A stretch of DNA of 64,000 nt, from NCBI GenBank assembly GCA_030323885.1, contig CM059191.1, positions 101,356,292 to 101,420,291 of the forward strand, written 5' to 3'. Numbering within the stretch: position 1 is the stretch's first letter; each line of letters opens with the position of its first letter. Source of the DNA: Branchipolynoe longqiensis (Eukaryota; Annelida; Polychaeta; Phyllodocida; Polynoidae). A model generated the notes under the pieces. It did no database searches, was not told the origin of the DNA, and was given only the letters and a program-made list of their open reading frames with translations. The position numbers and the translations under genes are program-made. Below are positions 51,746-63,324 of this stretch, piece by piece.

Positions 51746-52109
51746 TATATATTATATATAATACATACATATGTATGTGCATATATGCATATATACGTAT
51801 AGCTTTAAAAGTATGTGTACATGTACATGCATAATCAAAAATAAATTAAATATAAATCGAATGTTATTTAGGGTAATGGCAGTGTTTGGTTAAAATGCAT
51901 ATGTGTAGAGTCATGTATATATGTCTGCATATGTATAAATAGATGTGTATGTATGTAGGTATATGTATGTATGTATATGTATATATATCTGTATATATAT
52001 GTATATATATGTATATATATGCATGTTAATATGTATGTATATGTATGTATATATATATGTATGTATATGTATGTATATGTATGTATGTATGTATATGTAT
52101 AACATTTAT
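51746..52109. repeat. TATG/CATA microsatellite
   Basis: TATGTATG and TATATATG repeats, densest at 51905-52100. Confidence 0.75.
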
Positions 52110-52388
52110 AATAGACATAGGGGGTTTGGATTTCAGGGTGTGTGGGAGAGGAGATGGCAGCCTATCGGCGCCGGGAATACCGGCTTCCCGGCACCACTGA
52201 CCAGGGTTCCCGGCCTACCGGTGCCGAGACTCCCGACACTAGGCCTCAATTCAAATAATATAAATATTAATAAAATGTGATAACCAACAATAAAATAAAT
52301 TAAATATGAATGCAATAATTTACAGGGTAAGTTTTTATTAATGTTGCTGTACCAGCAAGAAATGCCATGGGGATTATGCATCAGATAA
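52110..52388 (-). repeat. Dispersed repeat R2, third copy
   Basis: Inverted relative to 20165-20435: the GCCGGGA-rich end comes first and GGGGATTATGCATCAGA last. Confidence 0.6.
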
Positions 52389-52504
52389 TTTTATGTGTAT
52401 GTATGTATATGTATATATATGTATGTATATATATGATTGTATGTATATGATTGTATATGTATGTATATGTATGTAGGTAGATATAAGTGTTATTTATGAG
52501 CATA

Positions 52505-53150
52505 CCTTACTGACCTCCTCTGAATAGAAATAAAAAGTGATAACCAACAATAAAATAAATCAAATACAATAATATTTAAGGTAGGTTTTTCTTAATGTTG
52601 TACCAGCAATACAAGCCATATTTGTGGTGATTATGCATCAGATACATAATCACTGTAAATTATTTCTTATGCATATATATATATATTGGTATGCAAACAA
52701 TATATCTAAATGATGTACAACAGTCCCCACAGGACCTCCCCCAGTGGAAGTATATGAGTGGGCCACAGACCAGCATATACCCCCATGGTTGACTGGAGGT
52801 TCCTCTATTGTTTGGGATTAATGGCTATACCAACACAGTACTGTCATGGGCAGTTCTGTCCTGTAGACATGTGTTGTAACTACTGAATTATTTCCTAATA
52901 TTCACTGTTAATTTACTCAATCCGGTCCCAACTAAATGTCCTTTGAATATTAAGGAAATTAGATATAATTTTTTCCCTTTCTAGTGATGTATTCGAATAT
53001 GAAAACCTCCTAAAACTCAGTGTTCCACAACCATATTTGTGAACCTGCACCATAATCATATATGAAATTCGACCTTGGAAATTGAACCGGTACTCGAATG
53101 AGGTACTTTAACCACCATAGCCCGAACGAGGTAAGCTCTCCAACCTGCTA
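52505..53150 (-). repeat. Repeat R1, another intact copy
   Basis: Contains GTGGTGATTATGCATCAGA (about 52626) without the element B insertion and ends GAGGTAAGCTCTCCAACCTG. Confidence 0.7.
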
Positions 53151-53339
53151 GTAATGTGCATTTCTTAGAACCTGACTAATGCCGTATATGGTATCTAAAA
53201 TGGAGTCAAGACAAATCAGGTCACGGGATTGAGCTAATTCGTTTGTGGCCTCCCTGCCTAATGGCTTCCTCAAAGTAAGTGCCCAATGGGATGAGGTAGT
53301 AGATTCACTGATTATTCTATATATGCTGTCCCAAACTAC

Positions 53340-53440
53340 TACTTAATGCGCCAATATCTAAGTTGGGTATAATGAATCAAATGTACATACATATTTTCAT
53401 TTAAAAATATATGTATTTCATCGGACTATGCAACTTTACG
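53340..53440 (+). mobile_element. MITE M1, right-end fragment
   Basis: Ends ATCGGACTATGCAACTTTA; only the last ~100 bp are recognisable. Confidence 0.5.
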
Positions 53441-53561
53441 ATACACTGGTACAGGGAATGCATGCGAAAATCATGCCATCAGATGCTTAAGCTGTAATAC
53501 ATAGCGTCTCAATCATCGGGGTTCCATACTTCCGGTACCATGACCCGCTATCCTGCTGGGT

Positions 53562-53790
53562 TTTTTTTGGTACATTAGTTGTTTAAGCAGGGGAAATTTC
53601 AGTCCCAGGCGATTGGTCTTCCTCATTCCACTGCTCCTTGCCCTATCCTAATAATGCCGAGCGCCTGGCTAGGAAGCGACAAGTATCAATTTTTAAGTCA
53701 TTGGTTTGACTCGACCAGGATTCGAACCCACGACCCCATGATCTACCACACGGGAGACGGACGCTCTAACTCATTTGGCCATCCCGTCAT
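53562..53790 (-). repeat. tRNA-derived SINE S2, second copy
   Basis: On the minus strand GACGGGATGGCCAAATGAG (box A region) and GGGTTCGAATCC (box B) are followed by the same body and S2 tail as 8548-8793, ending in an A-run after a CC. About 53795-53885 next to it is an S1 body scrap. Confidence 0.65.
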
Positions 53791-53889
53791 TTGTTCATTC
53801 CCATTATCCTGACAATGTCAGACAACCAGCATTTCCCTTATCCTAGATATACTGAGTGCCAAGCAAGATAGAGGCAATATCATGTGAAT

Positions 53890-55125
53890 TTGGTACATAA
53901 CCGCCAAGGCCGACTGAAGGTAGACCTACCAGCAACTTGAGAAGTCGCCCGGGGCGCCAAATGCTAGGGATCACCAAATATAATTTCTTGAAATTCTAGA
54001 CCGTAAAGGTTATACTTGTAAGGGCAGCAAAATTCAACTTCCCCAGGGCGCCAGCGACCCTAGGGCCAACAGGGGTAACTGATTAGTCACGGCTGGGATT
54101 TGAACGCAATACCTGGCGCCACCCGAAGTTAGACAGCAGTTCTTACTGACGCGGCAAATATTCTATGTAAGTTGAGCAGAAGGGGCCCCTCACGTAATTA
54201 GAAAACAGCCGCGATGGGCTGCCTGCGTCACCAATGGGAAAGCTATTGCTCGCTAATGCTGGATATGGTGCAAATGGAGTTGGGATAGGCTGACACTGCG
54301 CATGTGTCATCTGAGCAAGATTGGCATCATGGCGAAGCTATTTCCACTCCAACCATCCGGATGGCGCTTCTGATAGGAAAGGGATGACAGATGATGTACT
54401 CCCACGCATATTCTCTGCTGATGTGTGCAGAGCTAATATCTACTAAGGCCAAATATATGTTTTAAAGTCGCCGTCTATACCTCACCCAGATACAAACGAA
54501 TCCAGCATCAAAAGCTCTCCAAACATACCTTTGCTTAGTTTGTTCAGTTCATGCCACTGAACATGTGGGAGGAGAGTTGAGGTTTGTGATGTGTGAATGA
54601 CATCATAGGTGGGATTCCCTCATCACATGACCTAGAGGGGTTCCCCACACACAGGGGAAGCCATGGCAACCACCAAGACGGCAGCCACAGAAAGCTCTCA
54701 ATTGAACTTTTTAAAGTCTATTAATCTACATGAATTAATCATTTATTCACACAAAAAGTAGCTGGTTATGATAAATAAACATTTGAACTATATTTATCAT
54801 TTTAGATTGCAATTTCTAACTTTTTTTTCTCTATATGGTTGTCTAAAAGTGTCAGTACTGCTGGACTAAATAAAACACAACAGAAGCAACCAATGTTAGC
54901 ACTCTCCCGCCACATATGTAGTTGCATAAACTGAAAACTGGCAAACATATGCTTGGAGAGCATTTGTCGGAGTACGGGTAGTGTCTCAGTGACCTATATC
55001 TGGTCCATTTAAAAAAATGCAGATTGGTTATCATCTTTTTGATCAAACAAATCACGGTCTGGCGGGTGGTTTTTATTTATTTTATTTGTTATTTTTCTGA
55101 CATATGACGTAGGCGTAATACGTAA
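53890..55125. other. Unassigned region
   Basis: No gene, repeat family or satellite that I recognise; this is the longest stretch without visible mobile DNA. A short minus-strand frame at 54852-55055 has no family features. Confidence 0.3.
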
Positions 55126-55127
55126 CC

Positions 55128-55240
55128 ACACACGATGGCCGAATGAGTTGAGCGTCCGCCTCCCATTCTGGTAGGTTGGGGGAGTTCAAACTCCTTGGTT
55201 TGAACCCTGGCCGAGTCAAACCAATGACTTAATAATTTGT
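55128..55240 (+). repeat. tRNA-like SINE head (S1/S2)
   Basis: GATGGCCGAATGAGTTGAGCG and GGTTTGAACCC mark boxes A and B, then GAGTCAAACCAATGAC. The body is missing. Confidence 0.6.
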
Positions 55241-55365
55241 ATATGAAAGTTGAATTGTTGCTAGCCCGATGTATTTAAAAGTTTTTAAACAAATTTATAA
55301 TTAAAATAAATGTGGGACGGGCGATCTTTCAGGCACGGGTAGGGACGATCACCAATTCTGTTTTA

Positions 55366-55718
55366 AAGCTGCATAGTCTGATGAAATATCAAATTTTCAA
55401 AACCAAACCAATTATCTAGACTTGATTTGACATATCTAACTTAGATACTGATGTACTTATTAAGCATGTGTTTCTGCATAGAAGGCAATCTGAGTCAATT
55501 TAACTGAACCTGTTACTGCAGAAGTCTATGGTGTCACAGTTTTGGCAAGCTTGCCAAAACTAATTTTCCATGTTTGCACTCAAAATATCTCAAACGTTTC
55601 CCATTTAAAATAAAAGTAACTTTAAACTAATGTAAAGTAGATACTAGTGATCAATCTAATATATTTATCTCAGAAAAAATACAGAAATTCAAAACCATCG
55701 GACTATGCAACTTTAATC
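55366..55718 (-). mobile_element. MITE M1, near-complete copy
   Basis: Both ends are present (AAAGCTGCATAGTCTGATG and CATCGGACTATGCAACTTT) and the interior runs opposite to the copy at 1597. The palindromic GGCAAGCTTGCCAAAA lies in the middle. Confidence 0.7.
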
Positions 55719-55911
55719 AAACTTTGAAAAGTTTCATTTTTTACATTTATATCTTTTTGTTCATTGCTCCCTAACCATTTCGTCACAAGAAAAGCGGAAT
55801 TAGTGAGAATTGAGATTACCCTCAGCTAAAAGATCTTGTATTGTGATTCAATCTTTGGATTGGCGTTTACAGGGTTTTGCGCATGAACTCTTCAAATATA
55901 CATTGTTGTTT

Positions 55912-56230
55912 GTTGTTGTTTTACGTTCTAGCAACATCTAAGGTCATATCAGGATGGGTAGCGACTTGTGATTGTGCACACTCATTGCAACTTTATAGTG
56001 CTGTCCCACTGGGAAACAAGGTGGCCAGCACCATGACCTGGTATCCCACTCAGTCACATTATCCTGACACTGAGCACACCAGTGCTTGCCCTGTCCTAAT
56101 AATGCCGAGCGCCTGACTAGAAAGTGACAAGTATCAATTTTTAAGTCATTGGTTTGACTCGACCAGAGTTCGACCCCACAATCTACCAGCACGGGAGACA
56201 GACGCTCTAACTTATTTGGCCATCCCGTCT
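55912..56230 (-). repeat. Full-length tRNA-derived SINE S1
   Basis: Best copy in the window. On the minus strand: head GACGGGATGGCCAAATAAG with a damaged box B, the junction GAGTCAAACCAATGAC, the body with GGCATTATTAGGACAGGG and CCCAGTGGGACAGCAC, and a tail ending CGTAAAACAACAACAAC. It lacks a long A-tail; the end is CAA-rich. Confidence 0.75.
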
Positions 56231-56317
56231 GGTACTTCAAATATACAAATATATTATCGACATTCCACACATAAATTGATGAAAAATTACTAATTAGTTT
56301 GGAGTGACAATAATGAT

Positions 56318-56410
56318 CTACTGGGTTCGGTTGTCTAATCGGAAGAGCGCAGGCCTTCATGCGGAAGGTCGGTAGTTTGGTTCCCCGTCGAGTCAAACCA
56401 ATTGTAAATG
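56318..56410 (+). repeat. tRNA-like SINE head, variant S4
   Basis: GGTTGTCTAATCGGAAGAGCG and a damaged GTTTGGTTCCCC resemble boxes A and B, then GAGTCAAACCAAT as in S1. A different tRNA seems to have been joined to the same body family; see also 58547. Confidence 0.5.
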
Positions 56411-56793
56411 TATGAAAACAATATCCACGTTATAAACACAGCAGGAATTAATTAAATGTGTGGACGAAGTAAATAGAGCCCTAAAAATAGGACCTGTAAT
56501 TACTGCTTATTGTATGAGGGGGCCGGCTCCAGGCTGCCAGTAGGGGTTGCATAAAGGTGGTGGGTGATGTTTGCATTTGGGTGGCCAGTGTTTGCATATG
56601 GGTGGTGGGGCTTAGTCCAAACCACCCACCCCTTGCAGGATCTGTCACCACCAGCCCAAGCCAAATTAGTTGAGGCAGAATTCACATAAATAAGAGTGAC
56701 ATTTTGTTGGATGAAATAGTAATAAAATATAGAATGAGAGAATGACATGTGATTATGAGTGTAACAACATGATACAAAACTCACTAAGCAGTA
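56411..56793. other. Unassigned spacer
   Basis: No gene or known repeat seen. Confidence 0.25.
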
Positions 56794-57249
56794 TGTAATG
56801 GCTAGAAGAGGCCATTACATACCTATATGGTATGTCTGACATACCCTAAATGTTGGGTAGAATGCTACGATGAATTGTTAGTAAGCAGTCAACAATACAT
56901 TCACTGAGCCTGCCTTCCTGAAGGGAATGCGACTGTTAATTATTGTGAGAACTGTTCCATAGAGAGGAAGTTACTTTGCATTCTGGGTAAAGCTTGTTGC
57001 CAGGGGAGTGGAGAGTGGTCAGGGTACATAAGGGGACCACACACTCAACTTGGCATGCATTCATGCATTCATGCGCTCAGGCAAGCAGAGTACACACAAA
57101 GGAGGAGGAGAGGAGAGTGGCATTGCATTGTACCAGTTATTGTCAATGAATAAACACCAGCACACTGTCAGTAGTGTTGTGTTTAACTACTCTACCACCA
57201 CAGAGGACTGGGCTCACTACACAGGAGGAAGCACACAGTAGATATTACA
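56794..57249 (+). repeat. Probable solo LTR
   Basis: The ends TGTAAT and ATTACA are inverted, as in LTRs. Inside are a TACATAAGG TATA-like motif (about 57025), GAATAAACACC with a polyadenylation signal (about 57149) and a CA/GT-rich last 90 bp. No adjacent primer-binding site, polypurine tract or coding sequence is seen. The flanks CAGTA and CAATG are only partly alike, so the target duplication is not proven. Confidence 0.4.
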
Positions 57250-57267
57250 CAATGATTTCAAAATTGA

Positions 57268-57500
57268 TACTTTTCGTTTCCTAGCCTGGCGCTCAACATT
57301 AATAGGATAGGGCAAGGAGTGGTTACCTCAGTGTCCGGATAATCTGACTGAGTGGGATATTGGGTCATGATGCCGATGGCCTGTTTTTCCCAGTGGGGCA
57401 GCACTATAAATTCACCATGAGTGTGCACTACACAAGTCGGTACCCGTCCTTATATGACCTTAGATGTTGCTATGACATTAAACTCCAACACCAACCAACT
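57268..57500 (+). repeat. SINE S1 body and tail
   Basis: From GATACTTTTCGTTTCCTAG to the CCAACACCAACC tail; the head is absent. Confidence 0.65.
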
Positions 57501-57531
57501 TAAGCAGGTAAAGAAATGACAAATAATAATG

Positions 57532-57862
57532 AGTGTGGCGTGACTATAGCTCAGGCGGAAGTGTGTCCACTTGTGAAGGTTTGGGTCATCCGATCTATCC
57601 TGCTCAGTGGACCCATTTGAAGTATGGGCTATTTTCCATTCCAACCAGTGGTCCACAACTGGTTTTTCAAAGGCAGTGTATCTGTTGTCCGGTCTGTGGG
57701 AAAGTGCATATAAAAGACCTCTTTGCTGCTTATCGAAAAGAGTAGCATATGTGGCGGCAGCTGGTTTCCTCCAAAGAAATATGTCAGAATGATCATATGT
57801 TTGCCGTCCAATAGCCGATGATATGAAAATCAATGTTCTCTAGAGGTTTCATTAAATAAAAC
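57532..57862 (+). repeat. SINE with a body I associate with mollusc genomes
   Basis: Contains GTGCATATAAAAGACCTCTT, GAAAAGAGTAGCATATGTGG, GGTTTCCTCCAAAGAAATAT and the tail TCTCTAGAGGTTTCATTAAA then TAAAAC. From memory this resembles a SINE body common in molluscan sequences, which I could not verify here. The short frames on both strands are chance. Confidence 0.5.
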
Positions 57863-58546
57863 ATGGTTTACTTTTCCTCAGGGAGTTTGACGCCCCTGCA
57901 CTGCAGAGTTGTAAACCACTGCCTTGTGGTACAGGTTCTTGACAGAACCGAAGGCTAAGGGAGCAAACCCTAAACAGAAAACCATATCACTGTGGCAGCA
58001 TTAAGGCAGGTGATGTATGGAACTCCCAACATCTCCCGACCAGCCACTGCAGGGACAAATAGTTTTGCGCCTGTCTTGACATGTTCTTGCCAGTGTGAAA
58101 CCTCTATTTGCTCCCTGAGAGAGTGCCGCTGGTAACCTGCAAAAAGCCAGCAGCACTTCAACACTTTTTGCAGGCAGCTTTCATGAAATGAAACCTGAAG
58201 CTGAGAGACATTAAGACCGACTCATGGATGCACCTCTCAGAGCAGAGAGCTAAATGGAGAGCGGCAGTCAAGTAATGAAAGCAGTCTTTATCGCATTGCG
58301 ACCGACAGCATGATGATGATGACTTTTTCCTTGCAGGGCTCGGTGGCTCTTAGTGAATCCCTGTATAGAGACCACTTTCTCGGTCCCCTCTGTCCTTTGT
58401 GAATAAGACCTGCTGGTCATTAATTATAGAATAGCTGCAATAAACGAGGATCAGAAAGCGGCTGGGTAAAGTGTACACAACAGCTGTACAGACGCCTCTG
58501 AACTACTGCAAGTCCTTTATCTATACTTTATGAGTTATTTGAGGCT
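57863..58546. other. Unassigned region
   Basis: No gene or repeat recognised. Confidence 0.25.
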
Positions 58547-58848
58547 ACCGGACGCGGTAGCCGAATCGGTAGAGCGCAGACTTCCAGTGCGTCGAATCAA
58601 ACCAATGACTTACAAAATTGATACCTGTCACTACCTAGCCTGGCGCTCTGCATTAATAGGATAGGGGAAGCACTGGTGTAGCTCAGTGTCAGGATAATGT
58701 CACTGAGTGAGATATTGGCGCATTGTACTGGCGGCCTGGTCTCCATGTGCGGCAGCACTACAAAGCTGCCATGAGTGCACACTGTGACAAATCGGTGCAC
58801 ATCCTGCTATGACCTTGAATATTGCCAGGACATAAAATTCCAGCAACC
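58547..58848 (+). repeat. SINE S1/S4 copy with deleted head
   Basis: GCGGTAGCCGAATCGGTAGA (box A region) runs straight into GTCGAATCAAACCAATGAC, so most of box B is lost; then body and tail (ATAAAATTCCAGCAACCAAC). Confidence 0.6.
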
Positions 58849-59160
58849 AACCTAGCATGGCGTTCAGCATTAATAGGGTAGGACAAGGACTGGTTTAGCT
58901 CAGTGTCAGGATAATGTGACTGTGTGGAATACCGGGTCATGGCCATGCTGGCGGCCTGATTTCCCAATTGGGCAGCACTATAAATCAGTACCCGTCCTGA
59001 TATGACCTTTTTCTTAAATGAATTTATTTACCCTGCTCATAACGGATAAGTGTGGGAACACTTGTTTTCACCGCTGAGCAGCACTAATTCAATTTGAGTC
59101 AAATCTTTTGAATCTCCACAGATGTTGCTAGGAGGTGAAACCCCCAACAAACAAGCAAGC
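58849..59160 (+). repeat. SINE S1 fragments in tandem with the previous copy
   Basis: A body fragment (58852-59012) immediately follows the preceding copy, and after an unrelated insert a tail fragment resumes (ATGTTGCTAGGAGGTGAAAC, about 59120). Confidence 0.5.
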
Positions 59161-59211
59161 AGTTATGTGAGAACATCCCTGCAGTTCCTGTCTGACGTCA
59201 CAAGACAGTAA

Positions 59212-59455
59212 ACGCCCAATTATACGTTGACGCCGTGTGACGGCGCTAGACGCTCCCATTTAGACTTTAACATGACGCTTGACGGCGTTACACGGCGCAA
59301 GCATTGGCCAGAGTTCAACTATGTTTAACTTTCAAGGCATCAAAGCATTCAGACTTTCATGGCAACGTTCCAGTCGTAGCACTCCCCACCGGTTTGCGCC
59401 GTCACGAGGCACTAACCGGCGTAAAGTTCACGGCGTCAAAAGTATAAACGGGCCT
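59212..59455. mobile_element. Small TIR element with GACGGCG motifs, family H8
   Basis: The ends ACGCCCAATTATACGTTGAC and (inward from the right) AGGCCCGTTTATACTTTTGA are flanked by an exact TAA duplication (59209-59211, 59456-59458). GACGGCG/CGCCGTC words occur in both arms. Its cap lacks TCACAC but shares the GGCCC start and the TAA target. Confidence 0.65.
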
Positions 59456-59514
59456 TAATGTGATTATTCCACTAGAATTAGAGTCAGCGTCCTTTAGGCG
59501 TGCTTAGCAGCTTA

Positions 59515-60040
59515 TAGGCCTGTCACACTATGATGTAACAAGCTAACGTGAGCCGACATAGGTGAATTTTGGTCATTACGTTGAGGTACGGCGGGTTACA
59601 TCATGCTTACGTTAGGCAGAGGTGAAGTTACGTCGAGATACGTCAGGTTACGTCGAGTTCAAGGTTTTGGACATGTCCAAATCTTTTGACATATCTCGAC
59701 GTGATGCAGTTGTGTTGGAATGACGGTACACTCATGTTACGCCAACGTTAGACGTGCAATAGAGCTGCGTCGGCTACATTAGATAAACGTTGTCTTACGT
59801 CAGAGTGACGCACAGGCAGGAGGAACATGCGGCCCATGCTAAGACAACGTGGGGTTAACACGTTTCGCAAATGTGTCCTGACGTAGTTGACGAATGTCTA
59901 GCGTGTACGTTAAGTCTGTGACGTCCTTCGAATGTTGTCGAACGTGTTGTGAACATGGTGTGAATGTGTTGCCTTCAAGTATATAAAGACCTATGATGTC
60001 CTCCTGTCAGCAGAACAGCTCAGCTCTTCGCAACCGACAC
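59515..60040 (+). mobile_element. Left end of a PIF/Harbinger element with phased ACGTC motifs
   Basis: After TTA (59512-59514) the sequence starts TAGGCCTGTCACACTATGAT, homologous to the H1 ends for well over 80 bp. CGTC-containing words occur at 10-bp steps near 59630-59660. A TATA-like TATATAAAG at 59980-59988 lies about 70 bp before the transposase ATG. The matching right end was not found in the window. Confidence 0.65.
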
Positions 60041-60057
60041 ATGTGCCTGAGTGGGTC

Positions 60058-61134
60058 ATGCAGGACTACCAACTGGCCATTCTAAAAGTTCACCATGAGA
60101 CAAATGTGTTGTTACTGCACTATATTGAGGCTAGAAGGAGAAGGAAAAAATCTCGCCCGAAGCGATTGTGGGTGCGGCAGTGGATCGGAAGGCGGCATGA
60201 GTTTGGCTTGTATGACCAGCTTCTGGTGGAACTCCGTAATGAGGGCACGGCTTCCTTCGTCAACTTCATGCGGATGCTTCCCCAGATGTTCGATGAGATG
60301 CTAACCAGAGTGGGTCCGCGGATCACCAAAAGTTACACAACCTACAGGAAGCCGCTCGAGCCTGGCCTGAAGCTTGCCTTCACTCTGCGTCACCTAGCAT
60401 CAGGCAACAATTACACTTCCATGAAGTTTGGGTGGAGGGTGCCACACAACACCCAATCTCTCATCGTGAGAGAGGTGTGCAAGGCCATCATTGTAGAGTA
60501 CATCGACGAGGTGATGACCTGCCCCACCACTCCGGAGGGATGGCGTGCCATCTCCGATAACTTCTTGGAGAGGTGGAATTTCCCCCATACCTGCAGGGCA
60601 CTTGATGGGAAGCATGTGGCCTGCCGGTGTCTCCCAAAGAGTGGATCCCTGTACTACAACTATAAGGGATTCTACTCCATAGTTCTCATGGCACCCATTG
60701 ATGCAGTCAATGATTCTGAGCTGAAGGCCAGCACTGAAGATGGTATCATAGGCTTCCCAAAACCCGAGCCTATTGTGGCCGGCCACAGGACCGTTCCATA
60801 CTTCCGGATCGGTGATGATGCCTTCGGCCTACGCCCGACGATGCAGCACCACCCCTCCATTGTGAAGCTCATTGTCACAGCGTGCATGGTCCTACACAAC
60901 ATGATTAGGATCCGATATGCCATGCTCCAGAATCAGCAGCTAGACCATCCAGAGAACGTCAACCACAATTTCATCCCCGTAGCACGGAGACAGGGCAGAT
61001 ACCCGTCGGACAGAGGAAGAAAATTACCTGGCCAGAAGACTGCCTCCAGGGCAGGAAATGAACGGTGGAATATCATCAAAGACTGGGTCAACTCATCAGC
61101 GGGATCAGTGGAAGGGCAGGAGAATATGATATGA
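60058..61134 (+). pseudogene. PIF/Harbinger transposase with internal deletions
   Basis: The family cuts and pastes elements at TWA targets. The first in-frame ATG is at 60058. The N-terminal part (RPKRLWVRQW, then FGWRVPHNT) and the start of the nuclease domain (CRALDGKHV with the first Asp, then SGSLYYNYKGFYSIVLMAPI) match the family. Two in-frame gaps follow. After IDA the text jumps to NDSELK, and after GDDAFGLR it jumps to HPSIVKLIVTACMVLHNMIR, removing the segment that normally holds the catalytic Glu. The frame stays open to 61134 (359 codons from the ATG). Catalysis is unlikely; DNA binding might remain. No separate Myb-like second gene was found. Confidence 0.75.
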
Positions 61135-61375
61135 ATATATGAAGTGTGTGCACTGGGATATTTCTGTACCGTGGTGTCATCATTTCTGAAGTGTACAGTG
61201 TGATATGCAAAAATGTGATATGTACAAATGTACTGTGTGATATGTAATAAATGTGATATGTACAAATGTCATTTCTGAAATGTACTGTGATATGCAAAAA
61301 TGTGAGATGTTCATATATTATAGCTCGGTTAAATAAAAGATATCAATCTGTTATTGATATCAAACCTTAATTTAC
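61135..61375. other. Transposase 3' flank
   Basis: Short repeats of GTGATATGTACAAATGT and TGATATGCAAAAATG (61195-61305). AATAAA occurs at about 61245. No gene is seen. Confidence 0.35.
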
Positions 61376-61690
61376 GTGTCAGTTATAATGGTGGGTGGGG
61401 AAAAAAGGTGGAATATAACTGTCTTTAAGGGGGGGGAGCATTTGACAATTAATTTGGTTGGGGGTATATTATTACTTTTTTTTAAGGGGGGCATTTTAAC
61501 ACTGATAAATTTATATGTCAGTTATAAATTTGGTTGGGGGCTATTATTACTTTATTTTTAAGGGGGCCATTTAACACTGACAAATTTACATGTCAGTTAT
61601 ATATTTGGGTGGGGAAGATAAGTTTACGGGGAAGGTTACTGTAATTAACGCTGACAAAATTTACATGTCAGTTATTTTAAGAGGGGAGGA
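61376..61690. repeat. Roughly 90-bp tandem repeat
   Basis: Three to four diverged copies of a unit containing ATGTCAGTTATA, TTTGGTTGGGG and AAGGGGGCATTTAACACTGA. Confidence 0.6.
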
Positions 61691-62240
61691 GAGGAAAGTG
61701 TTTTCATATAATGCCATATAGGCAAAGGCCTTATTTATTTCAATTTTATTTGGGGGGACTTGTGTATTACGACAACGATATGATAATGTTTACCAAGAAA
61801 TACACCAAAATCTCGTTTACAATACAAATAGTTTGTTATTTACAACAATGTTTACAGATTCCTAACATATACCAAATATAAATATGTACAGGCAAGCACA
61901 CAATACATACAGTCAGTGACACTGTAAAAAATAAGACATACAAATGAAAACAGAAAAAAGAATACCAAATTTATACATATGTACAGGCAGGCACATAATA
62001 AATACTGTCAGTTCTGTTCATAGAATATTCTGGTTAGCAGTCGAAAATAGCTTTGAATTTAGTTCTGTATATATACGTAGCCTGGTAAGCGTTGTTTGTG
62101 ATGCTCTAAGCAGATTAATTGATGAAGATAGCTCTGACAGAATTAGGACAGTTGACATCATTGGGGCGCTTTGTTGTAGCCAGGTTGTTGATACCTCGTT
62201 TATATCTTTTAGGGATAGCTGTGCTAAAAAACGAGCAGCA
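61691..62240. other. AT-rich region before the third recombinase
   Basis: A plus-strand frame (61944-62249) ends AKKRAAGI and might be part of the leader or a degraded upstream exon of the following gene. Not recognised. No RT sequence is seen here. Confidence 0.3.
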
Positions 62241-62245
62241 GGGAT

Positions 62246-63219
62246 ATGAGTGCCAGTTCTATGCCAAGAATTTGGCCATTACAAGGGCGGGTGCAAATTC
62301 GAAAATATTTAGAATATGTTGAGCTATTCAATTCCTCCAGGTCCCCTATCCCTTGCTCCAAGGAGCAAGTAGCACTCTATGCATCCTGGCTTGGACGTTC
62401 GCTAAAATATGGATCCGTCCTTAATTACCTGTGCTGCTTGAACTATTTTTTAAGGCACAAGGGCGAGAGCTCGATTGGTTACAAAAGTTTTGTTTTGTCT
62501 TCGACTTAAAAGGAATTTGCAGGGTTAAGGGGGATGTGCCACGGCGTGCGATGCCGCTGCTACTGCACATGTTGCGGAAGATCTTCTCATTATTGCCGAA
62601 CAATCTTGGCCATGTAGCATGGAGGGTGGTAGTCCTGGGTTCTTTTAGGGGGCTTCTGCGTAAATCGCAGGTCACGATATCTGATTCCACCCTTCTGAGA
62701 TCAGACTTTGGTTTCTATGACTGGGGGATGGTTTTGACTGTTCGCCATTCTAAAATGATTCAATTCAGGGCTCGGATCCTAGAGTTCCCTATTGCAAGGT
62801 GCTGTGACACTAGTGTCTGTGCGGTCTACTGGACCGAGAGCCACTTCAGACAGATCAGTGTGGAACCATCAGAACCGGTGTTCCGTATCCCATGTTTGGT
62901 GGGGGGGGGGGGGGGGGGGGGGGGAGTCTCCTGTCCGCTTCCTTACAATGTCTATCAGGAGATGATGAAATTGTTTGCTTCAAGGGCAGGTTTTGTTGCT
63001 TCCACCCTCTCGTCTCATTCATTAAGGAGGGGGGTTTGCACTTTCCTGGCCATGTGGGGTGCGACAATTGAGGAACTAAAAGTGAGGGGTGATTCGGCAT
63101 CTGAGACCATCTATAGCTACCTAAAAACCCCATTAGGGACTCAGATAGTGAATGATATGAGGGTGGTTGCGGCACTCTGTGCGGATCAGATGACTGTTGG
63201 GTTGGGGGGAGACGCATAG
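62246..63219 (+). pseudogene. Third tyrosine recombinase, frameshifted
   Basis: Two overlapping plus-strand frames make one recombinase. The first (62246-62509) gives the helical N-terminal domain (IRKYLEYVELFNSSRSPIP, then YGSVLNYLCCLNYFLRHKGE). The second (about 62480-63219) gives the catalytic domain: Arg in GLLRKSQ, Lys in RHSKMIQF, H and R in SSHSLRRG, and Tyr in TIYSYLKT. It is clearly a different lineage from the recombinases of A and B, closer in style to Crypton or xerD-like metazoan recombinases. A long G-run (62899-62923) encodes an 8-Gly insert. No RT-RNase H is nearby. Confidence 0.7.
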
Positions 63220-63232
63220 GCGTTCTCCTTTG

Positions 63233-63324
63233 GCCTGTTATTGTGCTTGCCAAGACGCTCAATAAAGTGTCCGACCCAACACTCGTCTTGTCCTTCCCTT
63301 TTTTTCTACATAGCTCTACTTTAT
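63233..63324 (+). repeat. 92-bp direct repeat downstream of the recombinase, first copy
   Basis: From GCCTGTTATTGTGCTTGCCA through CTCAATAAAGTGTCCGACCC to CTACATAG...TTTAT. Contains AATAAA. It starts 14 bp after the recombinase stop. Confidence 0.8.
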
